Shown piece after piece: positions 11,460 to 23,260 of a DNA stretch of 64,000 nucleotides. The translations under genes and the position numbers were made by a program. Under the pieces are notes generated by a model. The model saw only the letters and a program-made list of their open reading frames with translations, searched no databases and had not been told where the DNA came from. Location: NCBI RefSeq assembly GCF_035046505.1, contig NC_089827.1, positions 65,408,856-65,472,855 of the forward strand, in the 5' to 3' direction. The stretch comes from Tiliqua scincoides. Its lineage: Eukaryota; Chordata; Lepidosauria; Squamata; Scincidae. Positions within the stretch are counted from its first letter, which is position 1; the number at the start of each line of letters is the position of its first letter.

Positions 11460-11945
11460 CCCATGTGTGACTTTCAAGCCCAAGTGGGGGGATACAGCAG
11501 AGGCCTTCTTTGCCATCCTCACTCCCTTCTGGGCCTGAACCACCCCTGTCCTTTCCCCAAAACACCCCTTCCCACTCCTGTTCCACCCTCCCCACTGCTG
11601 GCCTTACCTGTATCAGCAAATGCTGCTCTGATACCAGTACAGGCCTCTCTGCCAGCAGTACTAGCCTCTACATCAGCCATTTTCAACCACTGTGCCATGG
11701 CACACTAGTGTGCCGTGAGTGGTCCACGTGTGTGCCACAAGAATTTGGGGGAAGATCATTTATTAGTAGGGCCAATGGGGATCTTAGCCCCCCACTGGCA
11801 GCATGGTGTGCCTTGTCAATTGTCAAAAACCTCATGGTGTGCCGTGACAGTTTTGATGCCTTGTCAGTGTGCCACGAGACGAAAAAGGTTGAAAATTGCT
11901 GCTCTACATGGTTGGAACATGCTTTACAGCATCGTGTCTGCACGC
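11460..11945. mobile_element. Family A fragment split by an hAT element
   Basis: It carries family A interior landmarks: the C/T-rich CCACCCTCCCCACTG tract, TGCTGGCCTTACCTG, and, beyond the hAT insertion, CTTTACAGCATCGTGTCTG. The ends of the family are not preserved here. Confidence 0.6.
11674..11901. mobile_element. Non-autonomous hAT element, CAGCCATTTTCAACC type, perfect TSD
   Basis: The left end CAGCCATTTTCAACCACTG and right end AAGGTTGAAAATTGCTG are inverted. Perfect 8-bp repeats CTCTACAT flank it at 11666-11673 and 11902-11909. The interior carries repeated GTGTGCC motifs. Related copies lie at 30330-30571, 35440-35661 and 56536-56760. It has no coding capacity. Confidence 0.93.
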
Positions 11946-12053
11946 ATGCCTGTCCAGGTTAACTGTCAGTTATTCAACCCCCCCTCCCATGTTCACGGAA
12001 CATATGGGGCAAGTAGAAGCACTGGCCATACCATCATCACACACGCCTTTAAG

Positions 12054-12460
12054 CAGTGGTGTAGCTAATGAAAGTGTAGCCCAGTGTCAAGTGCAAAATG
12101 ATGCCCTGGAAGTGACTTTTTAAAAAGTGAAGAATGGGGCAGTGGCATAGCTAAGGCATCTGCTACCTGGGGTCCAAGAATATGACCCTCCCCCTTTGAG
12201 CCCCCCCTCCAAGACAAAATCAAATTTAATTTATTAAGTAAATAAATAAATAAAAAGTTTTCTGGTTAATTGGTCATAACTTTTGATAGAATACAGATAT
12301 TTCAGCATGGTCTTTTCATTGCTTCCAGCGTTAAATTACCTTTCCAACGATATATAACATGATGGTATTATTCGTGCATACTAAGGTTTGCATAATTTTG
12401 GCCACTAGTGTCAAGCTCAGCTTGTTGCCCCCCAAAAGCTTTTTGCTTGCTATGCCACTG
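12054..12460. mobile_element. hAT-type element, CAGTGGYRTAGCTA, with the family B core
   Basis: It starts CAGTGGTGTAGCTAATG; a second start-like motif, CAGTGGCATAGCTAAGG, lies at 12140. It ends CTTGCTATGCCACTG. The interior has the family B core (CATAACTTTTGATAGAATAC and GATATATAACATGATGGTAT). The duplicated start motif may mean one element inside another or an internal duplication. The flanks CCTTTAAG and CTGTTAAC match at only 5 of 8. Confidence 0.65.
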
Positions 12461-13566
12461 CTGTTAACATTAGTGTGAAGTGGTCTATGTGTGTCCAGCT
12501 ACTTGTGGGACAATCAGGGTTCCTAGTTGTGTTTCCCAACTTGCATGTCCAGTTGTAAGTGCGTGTGGTTTAATTGCTTGAACAGTACCGGGCTGAGACC
12601 AGTGAACCCAGTGAACCAGTGAACCTTCTCCCCTCTGTGCGTTCACTGAACTCTTAAAGAGGGCATGAGTGAACAGTCTGAGGAACCAATCTATATAGCA
12701 CTGGGGTAGGTAAAAAAAATGCAGGTTAGCCTACATGGAATTTGCTCATGCAGCAAATGGATTTGGTTGCTTTTTGGCACATCCTGTCTGTTGTATTGGC
12801 CCAGTTGTGAGCCCACCTGTAGCTTGCATGGCATGAGATTTGCATTTTTATCTTGGTTGGCATCAGAAGTTCAGGAAAGGAACATAAAGGGCATGCTCAG
12901 TCTTTGAACTCTCTGCTTTCCCCAGCATGTCCTTTGCCCACTGTGCGATGGCAAACCATCCCCGGAAGGAGAACTTCTAAGCTCCTTTCATCTCTAATTG
13001 CCACCTCGTTGTCCTTTGCGCTCCCTAGAGCTAATGAGGGGCTCGCTTATCTTATATGTTGGGATTCAGCCATGTTTTTTTATTTGATGTGTAAAAGGGT
13101 AACCTGGCAAGCGTTCACTGAGTCATGATAAACTGCTAGACTGTTGGACTTTGCATAAGGCAAACGTGGGTTTGCCTAGGAGTGCAGGTCAGACTGCCCT
13201 CCTAAACCACCACCCCATAATGTGAGCAAGTTCATATTTACAAATACTGTTGATTTACCTTCTACTCCGACCGAGTTCTCTGGTTGGCCGGCGGCGTGGG
13301 TGGGTCTAATTGGCTTATTTGGTTTGGCTCGAGTCCCATGGGCTTCAGCACCAGCAATTAGAAAGTCTAACAAAACAGGCCCAGATAAAAATAAAGAAGG
13401 AATGTCTATTACTGGTTGACTGTTTAACCATTAAGTGAGTCTGAATACTAACCACATAACACCTTTTAGTCTTCAGCTCTTTCAGCTTAATATGAAATCC
13501 AGTACCAACTGACACCGAGGGACAATAGGCCAATGTAGGAACCCCTTATCTCTCCCCCCCCCCATT
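12461..13566. other. Unassigned sequence with a CpG-bearing unique patch
   Basis: No repeat family was recognised. The 13230-13420 part keeps several CpGs (CCGACCGAG, GGCCGGCGGCG) in an otherwise CpG-poor setting, which can mark conserved or unmethylated DNA. No exon or promoter could be supported. Confidence 0.35.
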
Positions 13567-13568
13567 TA

Positions 13569-14876
13569 CAGTAGAATCTCTTTAAGTTGACCACCCAAGG
13601 TACTGGAGGAAATTGGTCAACATAGGGAAGTGGTCAACATACGGGGGGAAAAAGACATTTAAATATTATCATGTTTAGCTCCCAGGACAACAAATGCAAG
13701 GCCAAGTTATTATTTAGATTGGATTTTTTAAAAGTTTTATTGCAAATATCAATGAGAATTGATCCTCTTGTGATGCTTACTATTTATATAATCTATATCT
13801 ATATCAAGAGACAGGGAATAAACAGCCCGTAATCAGTGTTTTAAAAAACCCCTGAGAATTCATAAGCTTAAAAAAATTGTAAGTTAAAAAAAAATACTTG
13901 GTTTCATAGCAGACAGGCAGACCAATGCTATCCCTTGCCAGTCCATAGCATGTAGCATGTTACATAGCCCCAACAGCTTAAAAAAAACACACTTTTTTAC
14001 TTAGGCTGCCTGGCCTCCACCGGGTCTCCTCAGATTCACTAAATGCCAGAAGGTGTTTGATACTGTCCCTCACTAAAAGCTGTTGAGAAAACTCCACAGT
14101 CAGGAAATAAGAGGACAGGTCCTCTCATGATTGGGAACTGGTTGAGGACCAGGAAACAGAGAGTGGGTGTCAATGGGCAACTGACAAAAAAAGTGGAGAG
14201 AGGTGGAAAGTGGAGTGCTTCCAGGATCTGTCCTGGGACTGGTGCTTTTCAACATCTTCATAAATGACCTGGAAACAGGGATAAGCAGGGAAGTGGACAA
14301 GTTTGTGGATGACACTAAACTTTTCTGAGTGGTGAAGACCAGAAGGGATTGTGAAGAGCTCCAGAAGGATCTCTGCAAACCAGGAGAATAGGCAGCAAAA
14401 TAGCAGCTGTGTTTCAATATAAGTGTAAAGTAATGCACTGGTGATGGAAACCAAAGTGAAAGGACAGTGGCTTCACTATGCACAAGCATAGTACAACTTC
14501 GTACATGTCCAGGTACAATTGGCAGCCTGCACAGGTCTGTCGGCTATGTGCAGTGTGCCCACCTATAAAAACCCTTTTGCACATGCGCTAGCAGGAGTAG
14601 GGGAGGGATTGTCACGTGGCTTCTTGCTTTTCCAAGATGGGACAAACCAGACAAAACACAGGCCCACAGTATCGCGTTCAGTGGGCAACTTACGGAGGGT
14701 TAATTTAATACTCTGTGCAATGGTCGAAGTGGTCAAGATACAACTTACGGAGGTGGTCAATATAGAGAGGTTGGTCTCCCATAGTGTATATGCAGTGTCT
14801 GTCCATACTGTGAAAATTAGGTCAACTTAAGGAGGTGGTTGATATAGAGAGGTGGTCAACTTTGGAGGTTCTACTG
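13569..14876. mobile_element. Tigger/pogo-like element flanked by TA
   Basis: The left end is CAGTAGAATCTCTTTAAGTT followed by GACCACC, and the right end is GGTGGTCAAC then TTTGGAGGTTCTACTG, forming long inverted repeats. TA dinucleotides flank it at 13567-13568 and 14877-14878. The motif GTCAAYATA-GGAGGTGGTCAA recurs near both ends. The interior has been filled by a family A-like fragment (13920-14035, sharing CCAGTCCATAGCATGTAGC-type sequence with 46909) and a CR1 fragment (14051-14462). No transposase frame survives. Confidence 0.85.
14051..14462 (+). pseudogene. CR1 LINE ORF2 reverse-transcriptase fragment
   Basis: Translation across several stop codons gives reverse-transcriptase landmarks: a F-D-T-V-x-H start, SVLGLVLFNIFINDLE (the conserved SVLGPLLFxIFINDL block), and FVDDTKLF, which is the catalytic F-x-D-D box. 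The fragment covers the middle of the palm region only. It is dead, with in-frame stops and truncated ends. It lies inside the Tigger-like element, on the plus strand. Confidence 0.88.
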
Positions 14877-14930
14877 TATATGATACAGTCAATCAGTGAC
14901 TGTTTCTAAGACTCGTGATTGTCAGCCCAA

Positions 14931-15630
14931 TCCTATCCAAACCGCCCCCCCTCCACACACACACATGGGGCTAGTCTTAGGACCAGCAGGGTCCAATGCG
15001 GGGTGCTTGCTTAGGGTCCCCCACTCACCAGGAAGCTGCAGCAACTGCAGCCGTGATGAACCAGGTGCTTCTGTTGCTGTGCGCGAAGCATGGCGCTTGG
15101 AAATAGTTGGTGCTGACACAACATCACCGCCAGCTACTTCTGGGAGGCCCATTTCAGGCCAAATAGTCGCAAAGGAGGCAAGCAAGCCCACACTCTGCTC
15201 ACCTCACTGCCCTCCCAGGCTGCCAGGTGCAGGCTGCAGCAGTGGGAGATTTGCCTGTCGCCCCAGTGTAGTGCCCCTCAGAGAGCAGGCCCAGTATCAC
15301 AACATAGACCACATTGTCCTAAGGTCCGTCCTGTTGCCATGCCAATGCAGCAGGGGCCTGGGACGGGGGCGGGATCAATGGCAGTCGTGCATACTGTGTC
15401 CTATGCCCCGTTCTAGGGCAGATTCGCCGACATGGATCCACTTGGACTTATGCCAGCTGCTTAGCCCGTGCAGGTCCAAGTAGACTTGTTGAGGTAGATG
15501 GGGACAAATATTCCCTTACTACAAGGAGACTTCCAGCCTTCCAACTTCTCCCATAGGATGGTGGTGTGATCCGTGCTGATCTTGCTGCATTGGCATGCAT
15601 AGGGGGTGTTGGATAGGATTGGGCTGCCCA
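14931..15630. mobile_element. Family A element, long form
   Basis: It starts CAGCCCAATCCTATCCAAAC and ends TGTTGGATAGGATTGGGCTG, matching inverted ends of the family. The middle includes AGCTACTTCTGGGAGGCCC, a CTGCCCTCCCAGGCTGCC tract and GAGGTAGATGGGGACAAATA before TTCCCTTACTACAAGGAGAC. The longest open frame in the whole window (about 195 codons, 14896-15483) lies here and is not a gene, because it covers repeat sequence with no domain. Confidence 0.78.
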
Positions 15631-15781
15631 TTGCATACCATCTATACAAAGTTCTCACCAAGTAATTAGGGAGCTTGCCTATTCAAAGGTTTCTTGATTG
15701 CATGGATGGAGCTTATCGTGTACAGGTTCTAAATGTGCAGGTTCTTTCAGATTTTTACATGGAGGGGCAGCGGTAGGTTCA

Positions 15782-16153
15782 GCAGTGGGAGTGGGTACTA
15801 GTAATGAACCTGGCTGCCATGGTGCCCCAGGGCACATGTCTGTGACATGCTGGCCCCCCCAGCTTCACACTGCCCCCCTTAGATGCATGGAGTCTTGTAT
15901 GACACTCTTGATGTGCTCAAAAAGCTTTCTGAGGCTTCTGGAACAATCTTAAACAATACTTCTGGTTTCTCAACAAAACTGGAAGCATTGTTTAAGATCA
16001 CACCAGAAGCCTCAGATGGCTTTTGGGAGTGCCGTGCGGGACTTTGCCTGCCCACGGAACCACACCAAAGGGCAGGCACGTCGGGTGGCGGGGGTGTGGC
16101 AGGCGTAGTGCCTGGGGCTTTGGCCCCCTTGCCCCCTCCCAGGTCCGCCACTG
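15782..16153. mobile_element. Possible hAT-type element containing a foldback
   Basis: The right end GGTCCGCCACTG is typical of hAT-type elements beginning CAGTGGCGGAC. The proposed left end CAGTGGGAGTGGGTAC is a weaker match and no target duplication was found, so the left boundary is uncertain. It contains the 101-bp foldback at 15922-16022. Confidence 0.45.
15922..16022. repeat. 101-bp foldback (inverted repeat with almost no loop)
   Basis: The left arm 15922-15971 (AAGCTTTCTGAGGCTTCTGG...) is complemented by the right arm 15973-16022 (...CCAGAAGCCTCAGATGGCTT). Both contain the ATCTTAAACAAT / ATTGTTTAAGAT pair. About 80-85% of positions pair. Nothing in it looks coding. Confidence 0.8.
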
Positions 16154-16199
16154 GTGGGCACAATTCTGTTCCCCCCTTGGCGCATGTTCAGACTAACAC

Positions 16200-16860
16200 C
16201 TAAAAAGTGCTCTTGCTTTGTGCCAATGCTGGCTTAACTGTGCAATTCTCATCTTGCACAATGAATAAGCAGGATCTTTTTCCAATTCTCAGAAGTGATT
16301 ATCTTCTTTGATGTGCGGCTTCATAAAGCGGCAAGTCCTCCGAGGCTTACACCAGTGCTTATGGAAAATGCATAATTCTCACATATTTTGTTCCCCTTTT
16401 CTTCAAGCTGAGACGCTCAAGTGTTTATGCACACTGACAATGGCTTGTTATTCACCTTTGTTTGGTGGTTGATTTCAGTGTAATTTTCTCTTTTCAGAAG
16501 CAATGAAATTATTAAAGTCGCACGTACCTTGCTGACAGTGTTATTTCCCCCTTCATTTGCTGAAAGCAGCAAACGCTGCTGTTTGTTCTCTCCTTTTTTT
16601 GCTTTGTTTTTGGTCTCTCTTTTTACAAGAGAGATTTCTCCGCTTTCTGGAGTACATTAATTTGACCAACACATCACTATCTTCCCAACAAATTCCCCGA
16701 GAGGCTGCGAAGGATAAAGTTAGCCTTTAGTCGTTCTGCACTCCCAGGCTCTCCTTTATGCAGATAGCCAGTCAGGGATAAAGCCTTTATCTGTGGACTA
16801 AAATAAAAGAGCATTTCGCTTATTGGGGAGATAGCCAGGCCTGTGCATGATGGTCATTTG
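16200..16860. other. Repeat-poor sequence, candidate conserved non-coding DNA
   Basis: There are no recognised repeats over about 650 bp, moderate AT content and complex sequence. It includes octamer-like and AT-rich homeobox-type motifs (ATGCATAA, GAAATTATTAAAG). No open frame is of note. The conserved call is inference only. Confidence 0.3.
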
Positions 16861-17184
16861 CTACAATAGACAGTGGCCAGCTTCTCAATCATGTTGTACA
16901 TGTGAACCTATCTAGAACTGGCTTTAGGAGCTGCAGGGTCCAATGCAAAATCTTCTTTCTTACCTAGATAGCAGCACTCTCCCTACCAGAGGGATGCCAG
17001 TTATGTGGCAACAATCTGAGTGATTGGACCAGTTATACCTTGTTTAATTGACACTCGCAGTTCCTGCTGGGTGTGTGCATGAAGGAGATATTCGATTAGC
17101 TTCCATGCACATTAGTATTCATTGGTTCAAATCCTTCTTGGATTGATTTGACTTCCACCTTTACTGACACCGATGGACATTTAA

Positions 17185-17350
17185 ACTACAATCCAATGCG
17201 TATCTACTAAGAAGTAAGTCCCATTGTGTTCAATAGAGTTTAATCCCAGGAAAGTGTTTATAGGATTGCGGCCTTGCACACTTACCTGGGAGTAAGTTCC
17301 ATTGAATTGAGTGAGACTTACTTCTAAGTAAATGTGCATAGGAATGTACT
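17185..17350. repeat. Two adjacent short palindromic units (85-bp family)
   Basis: Unit one (17185-17274) runs ACTACAATCCAATGCG...AAGTAAGTCCCATTG...TTTATAGGATTGCGG. Unit two (17275-17350) runs ACACTTACCTGGGAGTAAGT...CCATTGA...TTACTTCTAAGTAAATGTGC. They lie head to tail with opposite arm order, so the pair itself looks like a larger palindrome. Confidence 0.75.
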
Positions 17351-17630
17351 GTTAGATGTTCATTAGAATATAATGTGTGTGTGTGTGTTTGGGGGGGAAT
17401 TAATGGAAGATTGGTTTCTGTGAGTCTAGGAGGCAATTCCCTTGTCATGTATATATTAATCTGTAAAATTTCTTCATTGCCTTTCAAGAAAATAGTACCC
17501 AAGGCAGTGTACAATATACAACAAATCAATAATAATCAATAAGCAATTCGTTATGTAAGTGAATCTGCAGTTAGGTTTCACTTAGTAGCAGGTTATGTTG
17601 AATTTGCTGTTCTACTGCAAATTCTCTGTG

Positions 17631-17836
17631 TTGGCAACCTTCAGTCTCGAAAAACTATGGTATCACACTCTGAATGGTGGTTCTGGAACAGCGCTAGTGT
17701 GGTTGAAAAGGCCGATTTGGGAGTGACAATCCCTTCCACACTGGGAGCAAGTGCAGTCTGTCCCTGGTCTATCTCCCTGGCTATGGGCCTTCCTTCTTTG
17801 CCTCTTTGCCTCAGACTGTTGGCCAAATGTCTCTGC
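17631..17836 (-). mobile_element. LINE 3' end with zinc-knuckle, tail shared with the 5S SINEs
   Basis: On the minus strand an open frame reads RPGTDCTCSQCGRDCHSQIG then LFNH, a C-x2-C-x3-C-x7-H zinc-knuckle of the kind found at the C-terminus of some non-LTR retrotransposon ORF2 proteins. About 35 codons later the frame stops. The DNA then ends ATACCATAGTTTTTCGAGAC then TGAAGGTTGCCAA, which is the same tail carried by all three 5S SINEs here. The LINE family is not named with certainty. Confidence 0.72.
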
Positions 17837-17902
17837 ATCTATTACTGCATCTATTACTTTCCATACTGGGTTACTCAATAAAATGCCAAATTATGAACCC
17901 AG

Positions 17903-17907
<5 letters not shown>

Positions 17908-17934
<27 letters not shown>

Positions 17935-17935
17935 T
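17908..17935. repeat. (GT)n microsatellite
   Basis: About 14 GT units. A shorter GT run lies at 17373-17388. Confidence 0.95.
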
Positions 17936-18998
17936 GGTGGGTATTTGGTGAGGCCAGACCAAAGACCATGGTCACTCTTCCATTTCTGTAAGGCTTAAGC
18001 GCACCGTGCTGCAGGGGTTGTGGGGCAGCGCATATAAGGTTATGTGAAACTCCTGAACAAAGTGAGGTCTCATAGACAGAAAGATGGCTATGAAGCGAGC
18101 CCTAGCATGCCGTCAGGTAGTGGCTTTAATCACAAAGAGAAGCAAGGCAAGGGAGCCATGCTGCTTTCCAGGAAGCAAGGGACATATTGAGAGGCAGCCC
18201 ACTCCATTGTGGTAGAGGAGCTTCGGTTGCACTTAGGGAGGAGAGGAAGCTTGGAAAGGAAAGGGAAATGATTGAAAGGGAAGTGATGAATGATTCTGGG
18301 TCCTGGTAACTGATCCTGATGGTCTTTGGATAGTGACTGGAATGGAGGTTGACTTAACGAGACACCAGCAGGTAATCATCCATGAACATCATCCATGAAT
18401 CATCCGTGAACAGATGACATGGCACAAGGTGGGCATTGAAACTAAGCAGAGTACAGAGCAGTGGGCAAAGAGTACTGGGCCCTAGTGCCCAAGTCTTTTA
18501 TAGGGTTTCCCCCAATAGAATCTGATGGCACCTTTTGTGTGGTGAACTAATCAAGGGACTGTCCTTTGCTAGTTGGGTTCTGCCTTTGCCTTTAATACCC
18601 GGATGAGGATGCAGTGGTTCATATAAACAAAGTCAGGGGTTTGTCTCTGATTCTGCTAAACTTGTTTAGGAGCTCTCTAGATAGTGACTGGACTGACATT
18701 GTACAGGTACAATGGTGCTGTGCTAGAAAAATTTGGAGCCAGTAAACATCATTTTGATTTGGATCTGACCAGATCCGTTAATATTTGGGGCAGGAAGAGC
18801 TCAGTTCAATCAATTATGAGAGCGCGTGTGAATACTCCGTTCATTAAAAGTGTGGCCTTCCTGAACTGTGTGTCTGAGGTCTCTTGCCATCCGCCCGTGC
18901 AACAGCTACATTACCAGTCTGGCCCATGCTCTCCAGGCAGTTAGCCAAATACATATATGAAGAAAAAAAGAAACTTGATAGGTATTAAGCTTCACTTC
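17936..18998. other. Unassigned sequence
   Basis: A motif GATAGTGACTGGAMTGRMRTT occurs twice (near 18332 and 18681), and a small ATCATCCATGAA repeat lies near 18375-18410. No family or exon was recognised. Confidence 0.35.
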
Positions 18999-18999
18999 A

Positions 19000-19283
19000 T
19001 AAGGAGGCAGAGGTTGTTGGGAGCTTGCCCCAGGATGTGGTGATGACATCTGGCCTAGGTGCCTTTCAAAGGGGATTGGACAGATTTCTGGATGAAAAGC
19101 CCATCACAGATTATGAGCCATGAGAAGTAGGTTATCTCTGAATGCCAGATGTCGGGAGAGCACCAGGATGCAGGTCTCTTGTTGTCTTATGCAGTCCCTG
19201 TGGCATCTGATGGGTCACTGTGAGATACAAGAAACTGGTCTAGATGGGCCCTTGGCCTGATTCAGCAGAGCTCTTCTTATGAG
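19000..19283 (+). mobile_element. CR1 LINE 3' part
   Basis: It carries the ORF2 end (GATGTGGTGATGACATCTGG, TTCAAAGGGGATTGGACAG) followed by the 3' UTR (TCACTGTGAGATACAAGAAA, CTGGTCTAGATGGGCCC, GAGCTCTTCTTATG). It is well diverged, so an older copy. Confidence 0.9.
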
Positions 19284-21464
<2,181 letters not shown>

Positions 21465-21480
<16 letters not shown>

Positions 21481-21899
21481 TGCCAGATGCAAGGGAAGGC
21501 ACCAGGATGAGGTCTCTTGTTATCTGGTGTGCTCCCTGGGGCATTTGGTGGGCTGCTGTGAGATACAGGAAGCTGGACTAGATGGGCCTGTGGCCTGATC
21601 CAGTGGGGCTGTTCTTATGTTCTTAACTACAATTCCCAGGAAGCCTTGCAGGTCTCTTGTTATCTGGTGTGCTCCCTGGGGCATTTGGTGGGCTGCTGTG
21701 AGATACAGGAAGCTGGACTAGATGGGCCTATGGCCTGCTCCAGTGGGGCTGTTCTTATGTTCTTAACTACAATTCCCAGGAAGCCTTGCAGGTCTCTTGT
21801 TATCTGGTGTGCTCCCTGGGGCATTTGGTGGGCTGCTGTGAGATACAGGAAGCTGGACTAGATGGGCCTATGGCCTGATCCAGTGGGGCTGTTCTTATG
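21465..21899 (+). mobile_element. CR1 3' end with 140-bp tandem triplication
   Basis: A CR1 tail starts at 21465 (TATGTCAGAATGCCAGATGC). From GGTCTCTTGTTATCTGG a 140-bp unit repeats at 21511, 21651 and 21791; the third copy stops near 21899. Each complete unit holds the CR1 end (to GTTCTTATGTTCTT) plus 26 bp of flank, ACTACAATTCCCAGGAAGCC-TTGCA. Units differ at only one or two positions, so the duplication is recent. The identical start of units two and three argues against independent insertions. Confidence 0.9.
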
Positions 21900-22637
21900 G
21901 TTTGGGCTTACCTGATCTGGAAGGCCTCCAGACATCTGCCAGCACCAATGGGAAGTCTCCAGCGCTTTATCAAGAGCGCCCATTGATGGAGCAGGTGCTC
22001 CTCCACCACTGCAGGGGAATTGGGCCACGGGTATGAGTACATATCTATCAAGCACTAAAAATGAATGTAACACAGTAGGCAACATGAATTATGCTATTTT
22101 TCAGCCATGATCAGGACGCGACTGAATTGCAAATTGCCAGACGCATCCTTATTGTGCTGTTGTTTTTCAGGGTTTTTCAGAGCTCACAAGATCTCTCTAA
22201 AAACTCCAAAGAAAACCTCAAATGCATAGACAGTTGAAATAGCTACGCGCGACAAATAAACACCAGGGTTTGGGATTTTGCAGACTTACAACCAGCCAGA
22301 CGCTTGTACCCCCTGTGTGTAAATCTGAGATTGGCTGACTACGTGTCCCTACTGTGAACAAAAATAGTTCTGACTTTAGCAAACTTTTTCATCCTTATCT
22401 TGGAGCAAACTATGTGTGGGAAATGGTGTCTGTCAGATAACAGCTGCTAATTATCAGAAACTGGGTGAGCGCAAACTTGCTTTTCGTCAGTGTTACCACT
22501 TACAGTTCACAAGTACACGGTTGCTATATGTGTATCTTGTTGCTCACAGTATGTGAACGCTCCCTTCTTCACAAAAAGAAAATGCTGGTTCAGTTCTAAG
22601 GCAGCACAGGTTCGAGAGGGCCCTTCAACATGAACAG
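21900..22637. other. Repeat-poor sequence, candidate conserved non-coding DNA
   Basis: No recognised repeats from about 22080 to 22600. It has CpGs (GACGCGACTG, CTACGCGCGAC) and E-box/GATA-like motifs (CAGATAACAGCTG). The conserved call is inference. Confidence 0.3.
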
Positions 22638-22943
22638 CCAATTTCAGGTGGGTCCCCATTCATTTCAATATTTTATTTTTAATAGATCAGACTTGATCTA
22701 CCATGGTATGTGACTGCATTTGGGGAAACGTTACAGACCTGTACTTTTAAACAGGCTTCTATGTATATTCTTTTAACAATGATAGTAAATGGGACTTAAT
22801 CCTGGGTAGGATTGCAGCCTCTGATTGTTAAAAATTCTCCTGCTTGATGATGTCACTTCCAGTCATGACATCACTTCCGGTGGGCCCTGACAGATTCTCA
22901 TTCTAAAAAGTGGGTCCCAGTGCTAAATGCGTGAGAACCACTG
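22638..22943 (+). mobile_element. hAT element fragment, same family as 20882-21245
   Basis: It starts inside the family at ATTTCAGGTGGGTCCCCATT, so roughly the first 50 bp are missing, and it ends GCGTGAGAACCACTG. It includes AAATGGGACTTAATCCTGGG then TAGGATTGCAGCC, a relic of the 85-bp palindromic unit, shared with the copy at 24185. Confidence 0.85.
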
Positions 22944-23149
22944 CTCCAAGCGTATGTGCTGGTGTGGCTGGGAGGGAAGTGGGTGGAAGTATTAATCTTA
23001 TGATGTCTTTTCTACTGCAGAGATAGCAAGCCTCACTCAGTACAGCTAAGGGCTTGTGGGACAGGCCTCTCCAGTGATGTTTGCCCAGTGCAGCAAACCT
23101 CCAACTCTTGATAATCTCCAGTGCTGAAGCACACATGCACTGTAGGCCC

Positions 23150-23260
23150 AATCCTATCCAACTTCCCAGTGCTGATACAGCCACAATAAAATGAGGAAGC
23201 CTCTGTGATTCCCCCCCCCCCCCACACACACACTGTAGGATGCAGCAAATGCCCCATTGG
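23150..23260. mobile_element. Family A fragment
   Basis: It starts AGGCCCAATCCTATCCAACT-TCCCAG and includes GGATGCAGCAAATGCCCCAT TGG. A poly-C run (about 13) followed by (CA)n lies inside it at 23209-23231. Confidence 0.65.

Noticed and set aside
14896-15483. Longest open frame in the window (about 195 codons)
   Set aside because: It runs through a family A repeat, has no recognisable domain and low-complexity composition, so it is a chance frame.
18322-18700. Repeated GATAGTGACTGG motif as transposon ends
   Set aside because: The two occurrences are direct, not inverted, and no target duplication or family similarity could be found.
21511-21899. CRISPR-like array from three regular repeats
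   Set aside because: The repeat unit is a 140-bp CR1 tail plus flank, repeated in tandem without unique spacers, in eukaryotic DNA.
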